From the NCBI RefSeq assembly GCF_026898135.2, contig NZ_CP114035.2, forward strand, positions 1,405,501 through 1,469,500: DNA of 64,000 nucleotides. The letters run 5' to 3'. The position numbers and the translations under genes were made by a program. Below, in pieces: positions 58,393 through 64,000 of this stretch (within the stretch, counting starts at the first letter, position 1; the number at the start of each line of letters is the position of its first letter). The stretch comes from Pseudomonas fortuita (lineage in GTDB: Bacteria > Pseudomonadota > Gammaproteobacteria > Pseudomonadales > Pseudomonadaceae). Under the pieces are notes generated by a model that did no database searches, was not told the DNA's origin, and saw only the letters and a list, made by a program, of their open reading frames with translations.

Positions 58393-59393
58393 TATGGCTG
58401 ATCGTCGTGGCAGGCGTCGCGTCCTGGTGTATGACCGCAGTATTGCGCCGCTATGCGCTGTCGCGCAGCCTGCTGGATATCCCCAATGCTCGTAGCTCGC
58501 ATACCTTGCCAACCCCCCGTGGTGGTGGCCTGTCATTCGTGGTGGCGATGCTGGTTGCCATGCTTGGCCTGGCTTGGGCCGGGTCCATCGCTCCGGTACA
58601 GCTGGTCAGCTTGCTGGGTGCGGGGGGGCTGGTTGCCCTGATCGGCTTCATGGATGACCACGGGCACATCGCTGCACGGTGGCGTTTGCTGGGGCATTTC
58701 GCAGCGGCCGGATGGGGGCTTGCCTGGCTTGGCGGGATGCCGCCTCTTTCTGTCTTCGGCCTGGCGCTGGGGCCGGTCTGGTTAAGCAGCATCATAGGGG
58801 TACTGTATCTGGTGTGGCTGCTCAACCTTTACAACTTCATGGACGGCATCGATGGCCTTGCCAGTATTGAGGCCATTTGCGTATGTCTGGGCGGGGCCTT
58901 GCTTTACTGGGTTAGCGGCCATGCTCAGGCTGCATGGCTGCCGCTATTACTGGCGGCGTCCGTGGTTGGCTTCCTGTGCTGGAACTTCCCGCCCGCCCGC
59001 ATCTTCATGGGCGATGCAGGCAGTGGCTTCCTCGGCATCGTGCTGGGTTTGCTGGCATTGATGGCGGGTTCGGTAAACCCGCTATTATTCTGGGGGTGGT
59101 TAATACTTTTGGGTGTGTTTGTAGTCGACGCCACATTTACCCTGGGGCGTCGCCTGTTGCGCGGTGAAAAGGTTTACGAAGCACATCGTAGTCATGCCTA
59201 TCAGTATGCTTCGCGCCACCACGGCAGCCATCGGCCTGTAAGCCTGGCGGTGGCGGCGATCAACCTCGCTTGGCTGTTGCCAATAGCGCTGGCGGTGGTG
59301 CTCTTCAAGGTTGATGGCGCCACGGGAACCCTGGTCGCTTATGTGCCTCTCATAGTCTTGGCGGTCACCTACCATGCAGGGAAAAAGGAATAG
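58389..59393 (+). CDS. wbpL: Undecaprenyl-phosphate sugar-1-phosphate transferase, WbpL-like
   Basis: This is a 334-aa polytopic enzyme of the WecA/MraY family that starts O-polysaccharide synthesis by loading the first amino sugar phosphate on undecaprenyl phosphate. Characteristic loops are SHTLPTPRGGGLSFV, GFMDDHGHI (Asp-rich), NLYNFMDGIDGLA, FMGDAGSGFLG and the cytoplasmic His motif AHRSHAYQYASRHHG. About ten membrane segments are visible. The 105-base gap to wbpM holds no clear promoter. Confidence 0.94.
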   Translation: MIWLIVVAGVASWCMTAVLRRYALSRSLLDIPNARSSHTLPTPRGGGLSFVVAMLVAMLGLAWAGSIAPVQLVSLLGAGGLVALIGFMDDHGHIAARWRLLGHFAAAGWGLAWLGGMPPLSVFGLALGPVWLSSIIGVLYLVWLLNLYNFMDGIDGLASIEAICVCLGGALLYWVSGHAQAAWLPLLLAASVVGFLCWNFPPARIFMGDAGSGFLGIVLGLLALMAGSVNPLLFWGWLILLGVFVVDATFTLGRRLLRGEKVYEAHRSHAYQYASRHHGSHRPVSLAVAAINLAWLLPIALAVVLFKVDGATGTLVAYVPLIVLAVTYHAGKKE

Positions 59394-59498
59394 GATGGGC
59401 GGGCAAGGAGGCCATCGTAGAGAGCTGCTAACGCCGTGGTATGGCCGGCCAGCGCTCAGGTCATTCAAACGAGGTTCTTTTGCGCTGAGGAGTGCCGA

Positions 59499-61517
59499 AT
59501 GAGCGACGAGAAGAAAGACAGAATGCGCCAGTATCTGGTCAATCTGTCCCGGCGTCAGAAGCGGCTCATTCAGGTGTGTACGGACATCTCGCTGATCTGG
59601 TTCGCGTTGTGGCTGTCCTTTATCGTGCGCTTGGGCCTCGATGAAATGTACAACCCCATCGTCACGCACGCCTGGCTGTTCGTGGCTGCTCCTGCGGTGG
59701 CCATCCCGTTGTTTATACGGTTTGGCATGTACCGGGCAGTGATGCGCTATTTTGGCAATGATGCCCTCGTCACCATCATCAAGGCTGTGACACTGTCATC
59801 GCTCATTCTGGCGGTGGTGGTGTATTGGTACAGTAACCATCAGGTTGTTGTGCCGCGGTCGATCATTTTCAATTACTGGTGGTTGAGCATGGTCATCATC
59901 GGCGGTTTGCGCCTGATCATGCGGCAGTATTTCCTGGGTGACTGGTTCACCGGGGCTCATCAGATTCCGTTTGCCAATCGCGATGACGGCCTGATCAAAG
60001 TAGCTATCTACGGAGCGGGTACGGCAGGCAATCAGCTGCTGGCTGCGCTGCGAATGGGGCGGGTGATGCGGCCCGTGGCGTTTATCGATGACGATAGCGA
60101 CCTTGCCAACCGTGTCATTTCGGGCTTGCAAGTCTACAAGCCCAAGCATTTGCAACAGATGATCAAGGAAACGGGGGCTCAAGAAATTCTTCTGGCGCTA
60201 CCCTCGGCCTCACGCGCAAGACGAAAGGAAATTCTTTCTTTCCTTGAGCCTTACCCATTGCACGTACGGAGCGTGCCAGCTTTCGCCGACCTGGCCAGTG
60301 GCCGGGTAAAAGTGGATGACATTCAGGACGTAGACATCGCCGATCTGCTGGGGCGTGACCCGGTTCCCGCCCAGGAAGGGCTGCTTGAGCGCTGCATCTA
60401 CAAGCAAACCGTGTTGGTCACCGGGGCGGGGGGCTCCATAGGTGCCGAGCTGTGCCGCCAGATCATCGGGCTGGGGCCTACCACGCTACTGTTGTTCGAT
60501 CACAGTGAATTCAACCTTTACAGCATTTTGAGTGAGTTGGAACAGCGCATCTTGCGTGAGTCGCTATCGGTAAGGCTGTTGCCGATTCTGGGCTCGGTTC
60601 GCAATCAGCAGCACCTGGTTGATGTAATGGCCACCTGGCGCGTCGATACGGTCTACCATGCGGCAGCCTACAAGCATGTGCCGATGGTCGAGCACAACAT
60701 CGCCGAAGGTATTCTCAACAATGTTTATGGCACGTTGTGTACTGCCCAGGCAGCACTGCAGACCGGTGTCGCCAACTTCGTGCTCATTTCCACCGACAAA
60801 GCCGTGCGGCCGACTAATGTCATGGGCAGCACCAAGCGGTTGTCCGAGCTCATCCTGCAGGCGCTGAGCCGCGAGGCGGCACCGGTGATGTATGGAGACA
60901 GCAGCAAGATTGCCCGGGTGAACAAGACCCGGTTCACCATGGTGCGCTTTGGCAACGTTCTGGGCTCTTCCGGGTCGGTGATTCCGCTGTTTCACAAGCA
61001 GATCAAGGCGGGTGGGCCGTTGACGGTAACTCACCCGAAAATTACCCGTTACTTCATGACCATCCCCGAAGCTGCCCAACTGGTGGTGCAGGCCGGTGCC
61101 ATGGGGCAGGGCGGCGATGTGTTCGTGCTGGATATGGGTGAGCCAGTACGCATTGTCGAGCTGGCCGAAAAAATGATCCACCTCTCGGGGCTGAGTGTGC
61201 GCAGCCAGGGCAACCCGCAGGGCGATATCGCCATCGACTTCACGGGGCTACGCCCCGGTGAAAAGCTCTACGAAGAGTTGCTTATCGGCGATGACGTATC
61301 GCCCACAGCCCACCCGATGATCATGGCCGCCAACGAAGATTTCCTGGCGTGGGATTTTCTGCGTGAGCGGCTGACCCAGTTGCTGGCTGCGGTTGCCGAC
61401 GATGACTTCACCCGTGTGCGACAGTTGTTGCGAGAACTGGTCAGTGGTTACTCGCCTCAGGGAGAAATTGTGGATTGGGTGTATCTGCAGCGGCGCCAAG
61501 GGCTGTTGGACCGATAG
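59499..61517 (+). CDS. wbpM: UDP-GlcNAc 4,6-dehydratase, WbpM-like
   Basis: This is a 672-aa inner-membrane protein: four membrane helices in the first 150 residues, a CoA-binding-like nucleotide fold (about 165-280), and a catalytic SDR domain from about residue 300 with VLVTGAGGSIGAELCRQI. As in the WbpM/FlaA1 group, the usual Tyr of YxxxK is replaced by Met (NVMGSTKRLSEL). It makes the UDP-4-keto-6-deoxy-GlcNAc used by WbpV. ATG 59499 has GAGGAG eight bases upstream. It closes the O-antigen locus, as in P. aeruginosa. Confidence 0.95.
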   Translation: MSDEKKDRMRQYLVNLSRRQKRLIQVCTDISLIWFALWLSFIVRLGLDEMYNPIVTHAWLFVAAPAVAIPLFIRFGMYRAVMRYFGNDALVTIIKAVTLSSLILAVVVYWYSNHQVVVPRSIIFNYWWLSMVIIGGLRLIMRQYFLGDWFTGAHQIPFANRDDGLIKVAIYGAGTAGNQLLAALRMGRVMRPVAFIDDDSDLANRVISGLQVYKPKHLQQMIKETGAQEILLALPSASRARRKEILSFLEPYPLHVRSVPAFADLASGRVKVDDIQDVDIADLLGRDPVPAQEGLLERCIYKQTVLVTGAGGSIGAELCRQIIGLGPTTLLLFDHSEFNLYSILSELEQRILRESLSVRLLPILGSVRNQQHLVDVMATWRVDTVYHAAAYKHVPMVEHNIAEGILNNVYGTLCTAQAALQTGVANFVLISTDKAVRPTNVMGSTKRLSELILQALSREAAPVMYGDSSKIARVNKTRFTMVRFGNVLGSSGSVIPLFHKQIKAGGPLTVTHPKITRYFMTIPEAAQLVVQAGAMGQGGDVFVLDMGEPVRIVELAEKMIHLSGLSVRSQGNPQGDIAIDFTGLRPGEKLYEELLIGDDVSPTAHPMIMAANEDFLAWDFLRERLTQLLAAVADDDFTRVRQLLRELVSGYSPQGEIVDWVYLQRRQGLLDR

Positions 61518-61528
61518 GGCGGCAGCTA

Positions 61529-61558
61529 ATGCGGCCCGCTTGCCGGCGATGGCCGCAT
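61529..61558. terminator. Hairpin between convergent wbpM and kinase-like gene
   Basis: Eight-base arms atgcggcc (61529-61536) and ggccgcat (61551-61558) pair perfectly around a 14-base loop, 12 bases after the wbpM stop. No T run follows. It could stop transcription from either side with help from Rho. Confidence 0.45.
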
Positions 61559-61626
61559 AACCGCCTTGATTGATTAACCGCTGCCCTGGGGCAAGTTCGT
61601 CGCTACAGCTTAAACCCGCTCTGGCC

Positions 61627-62466
61627 CTACCAACGGCTCTGCAGTACGCCGTTGTTGAAGATGTCACGCCGCTCCAGGCGCCCCACCTCCTGATGCTTGG
61701 CCAATGCATAAATGCGGTCGAAACCCGCGCGACCAATGTTCGGGAAATACGTGGCCAGCGCCTGCTCTACCGCGCTGTCATAGTCCGCTTCGGTGATGTA
61801 CCGATAAATCTCTCGGAAGTAGATAAAACCAAACTGGAAGCCCAGGATTTCATCCGGGTAATCCGTTTGGCCGAAGAAGCAGTTTTCCAGGTCGATGGCG
61901 CGAGCTTTACCCTGTTGGGGCAGCATGACATTGGCAACCCACAGGTCCATATGCGTAATGCCTCGGCGGTGCAATGCATGCAGCAGCTCGAAGGTAGCCT
62001 CTATCACGGCGCTCACTGCTGCGGGCGCCTCACGGGCTTTGCTCAACCCGTCGACGTGATCGTGCAGCAACTCGGTAATCAGGAAAAAGTCCTGGATCAG
62101 CCCAAGTTTCGAGCTGGTGTATCCATAACCGATCAGCCCCGGTACCCGGGCGCCTCGCTTGGCCGCTTCACGCGTGTTAATCAGCTCTTCAATGGGCCAG
62201 TCGTACATCCCGTTGCGCTTTGGGTTACCACGTTGCATGCGCCATTTTTTTTTCAGTGAGTCGAGCTTTTCGCGTTTGGCAAAAAGCTTGCTGGCGCTAC
62301 ACGGGAGCGGCGCACTCACGCGTTTGGCGGTTGGCGTCTGTTCCACCAACTGCTCGATAGCTTGCCGGGTATGGCTGGGGAGGACGGTTTGAAAATGCAG
62401 GGTGGCATCACGATAACGCACAACATGGGGGTACTCGTTTTGCCAAACCCGGGGATCGCCTACCAC
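61627..62466 (-). CDS. LPS-kinase-like (WaaP/Kdo-kinase type) protein
   Basis: This 279-aa protein has a protein-kinase-like fold. The catalytic loop HRRGITHMDLWVANVML fits HxDLxxxN, and AIDLENCFF is a DLE variant of the DFG metal motif, as in lipopolysaccharide kinases. A basic stretch (KREKLDSLKKKWRMQR) replaces a clear Gly-rich loop. The GTG at 62466 has AAGGA seven bases upstream. It lies on the opposite strand, convergent with wbpM, so it is separately controlled. Phosphorylation of LPS core or of an O-chain residue is likely; the exact target is unknown. Confidence 0.8.
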   Translation of the reverse strand: MVGDPRVWQNEYPHVVRYRDATLHFQTVLPSHTRQAIEQLVEQTPTAKRVSAPLPCSASKLFAKREKLDSLKKKWRMQRGNPKRNGMYDWPIEELINTREAAKRGARVPGLIGYGYTSSKLGLIQDFFLITELLHDHVDGLSKAREAPAAVSAVIEATFELLHALHRRGITHMDLWVANVMLPQQGKARAIDLENCFFGQTDYPDEILGFQFGFIYFREIYRYITEADYDSAVEQALATYFPNIGRAGFDRIYALAKHQEVGRLERRDIFNNGVLQSRW

Positions 62467-62750
62467 GTCACATCCTTATGGAATCAAAATGCCATCAGCC
62501 TAATGGATCCAATGATACATTTCTCTGCCTTATTCCGTACACTTTTTTACAATTCTGCACGATGAGCGGGAGAAGTCACCTTCATGGCTGGCAACCGGCT
62601 ATTAGCAGCACATACAATGCCAGGTTGCTTTACATGGGCACGCAAGCACCAAGCAGTCTTTCAGTTCAGGGGCCAAACAGTTGCTGCTACCCAGGCCCCG
62701 CTGCAGTGGGGCTATTCAAGGAACGATGTACATGAAGGAACCGAGTTGCA
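62467..62750. promoter_or_regulatory. Divergent upstream region of kinase-like gene and pgi
   Basis: This 284-bp gap should contain promoters for the minus-strand kinase-like gene and for pgi. It is less GC-rich than its neighbours around 62500-62560. No clear promoter pair, operator or small gene could be supported; open frames here shadow one another. Confidence 0.35.
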
Positions 62751-64000
62751 ATGTCGTATTACCGTAACCCCCATGATGTAACGCGCATGCCCGCCTGGCA
62801 GGCGCTGAATGAACATCGCAAAGCCATGCAAGGCTTCAGCATGCGCGAAGCCTTCGCCGCCGATGCCCAACGCTTTGACCAGTTCTCCCTGAGCTGCTGC
62901 GGCCTGTTCCTCGACTACTCGAAAAACCTGATCACCGAACAAAGCCGCGACCTGCTGGTGAACCTGGCCAACGAAGTGGGCCTGCAGGGCGCCATCAAGT
63001 CGATGTTCAGCGGCGAAATCATCAACGCTTCCGAAGGCCGCCCGGTGCTGCACACCGCCCTGCGCCGGCCGGTGGGCGACAAGCTCAGCGTCAACGGCGT
63101 GGACGTCATGCCGGAAGTGCACAAGGTGCTCAACCAAATCACTGAACTGGTCGGGCGCATCCATTGTGGCCAGTGGCGCGGCTACAACGAGACGCCGATC
63201 ACCGACGTGGTCAACATTGGCATCGGTGGCTCGTTCCTTGGCCCCGAGCTGGTTTCCGAAGCGCTACTGCCTTACGCTCAGCGTGGCGTACGCTGCCACT
63301 ACCTGGCGAACATCGACGGCAGTGAATTCCACGAGCTCTCGGCCAACCTGCGCGCCGAAACCACCCTGTTCATCGTCTCGTCGAAGTCGTTCAACACCCT
63401 CGAGACCCTGAAAAACGCCATGGCTGCGCGTACCTGGTACCTGGCCCAGGGCGGCTCGGAAGCCGAGCTGTACCGCCATTTCATCGCGGTTTCCAGCAAC
63501 AAGGCCGCCGCAGTGGCGTTCGGCATTCGCGAAGAGAACATCTTCCCGATGTGGGACTGGGTGGGTGGGCGCTATTCGCTATGGTCGGCCATCGGCCTGC
63601 CCATTGCCCTGGCCATCGGCACCGCCAACTTCAAGGAGCTGCTGTCAGGTGCCCACACCATGGACCAGCACTTCCAGACCGCGCCGTTCGACAAGAACAT
63701 GCCGGTGCTGCTGGCCCTGCTGGGTGTGTGGTATGGCAATTTCTGGGGCGCGAGCAGCCACGCGATCCTGCCGTACGACCACTACCTGCGCAACATTACC
63801 AAGCACCTGCAGCAGCTGGACATGGAGTCCAACGGCAAGAGCGTGCTGCAGGACGGCGCCCCGGTGAAAACCGCCACCGGCCCGGTGATCTGGGGCGGCG
63901 TCGGCTGTAACGGCCAGCATGCCTACCACCAGTTGTTGCACCAGGGCACCCAGCTGATTCCGGCCGACTTCATCGTGCCGGTCGTGAGCTTCAACCCGGT
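62751..64000 (+). CDS. pgi: Glucose-6-phosphate isomerase, 5' part (runs off window)
   Basis: Pgi interconverts glucose-6-phosphate and fructose-6-phosphate; the latter is the entry to GDP-mannose through ManC, so it fits the sugar-nucleotide setting. The frame opens at ATG 62751 ([16 protein letters not shown]) and stays open to the window end, 416 codons. Conserved motifs are [46 protein letters not shown] and [22 protein letters not shown] lies 11 bases before the ATG. The C-terminal quarter is outside the window. Confidence 0.96.
   Translation, partial: MSYYRNPHDVTRMPAWQALNEHRKAMQGFSMREAFAADAQRFDQFSLSCCGLFLDYSKNLITEQSRDLLVNLANEVGLQGAIKSMFSGEIINASEGRPVLHTALRRPVGDKLSVNGVDVMPEVHKVLNQITELVGRIHCGQWRGYNETPITDVVNIGIGGSFLGPELVSEALLPYAQRGVRCHYLANIDGSEFHELSANLRAETTLFIVSSKSFNTLETLKNAMAARTWYLAQGGSEAELYRHFIAVSSNKAAAVAFGIREENIFPMWDWVGGRYSLWSAIGLPIALAIGTANFKELLSGAHTMDQHFQTAPFDKNMPVLLALLGVWYGNFWGASSHAILPYDHYLRNITKHLQQLDMESNGKSVLQDGAPVKTATGPVIWGGVGCNGQHAYHQLLHQGTQLIPADFIVPVVSFNP

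Overview
ORGANISM. The window looks like a chromosome segment of a fluorescent pseudomonad of the Pseudomonas putida group. The evidence is the gene order gyrA-serC-pheA-tyrA/aroA-cmk-rpsA-ihfB, the fused prephenate dehydrogenase/EPSP synthase, high GC with Pseudomonas-like codon use, REP-type palindromes, and an O-antigen locus lying between ihfB and wbpM as in P. aeruginosa. No tRNA, rRNA, CRISPR array, phage or integrase was seen. LAYOUT. (1) 1-9.5 kb: core genes, namely the gyrA 3' part, serC, pheA, the tyrA-aroA fusion, cmk and rpsA, which ends in a strong terminator. (2) 9.5-10.8 kb: a REP-associated tyrosine transposase gene between two nearly identical 217-bp palindromic elements, plus a third partial copy. 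(3) 10.9-13.1 kb: ihfB, a small LapA-domain membrane protein and a beta-CASP metallo-beta-lactamase-fold protein. (4) 13.4-25.3 kb: an ABC-exporter O-polysaccharide operon: manC, manB, wzm, wzt with a carbohydrate-binding tail, a methyltransferase with a coiled coil, a double-domain glycosyltransferase, and a three-gene Gtr-like cassette (polytopic protein, GtrB, GtrA). (5) 25.4-30.8 kb: a membrane O-acyltransferase, a small lipoprotein and rmlBDAC on the minus strand for dTDP-L-rhamnose. (6) 31.4-52.8 kb: the least familiar part. It holds a 1147-aa modular glycosyltransferase, two AT-rich unknown genes, a CMP-ulosonate-like module (HAD phosphatase, CMP-sugar synthetase, HMGL-type aldolase fusion), two large GT2 enzymes sharing a short N-terminal motif, a Cys-free RTX/DUF4214 protein with a co-directional unknown partner, and a divergent, complete type I secretion system. 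(7) 53.2-61.5 kb: gmd and rmd (GDP-D-rhamnose), two GT4 enzymes like WbpY and WbpZ, a WbpV-like reductase, WbpL and WbpM. (8) 61.6-64 kb: a minus-strand LPS-kinase-like gene and the 5' part of pgi. HOW IT WORKS TOGETHER. ManC/ManB and Gmd/Rmd can supply GDP-mannose and GDP-D-rhamnose. WbpV/WbpM/WbpL can make and attach the first amino sugar to undecaprenyl phosphate. GT4 enzymes extend the chain, the coiled-coil methyltransferase may cap and measure it, and Wzm/Wzt export it. No wzx, wzy or wzz was recognised, which fits ABC-dependent export. I propose that the 31-53 kb block is a separate surface system: a type I secreted RTX/DUF4214 protein linked with large glycosyltransferases and its own unusual CMP-activated keto-acid sugar. 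That link is inferred from gene neighbourhood and domain content and is untested.
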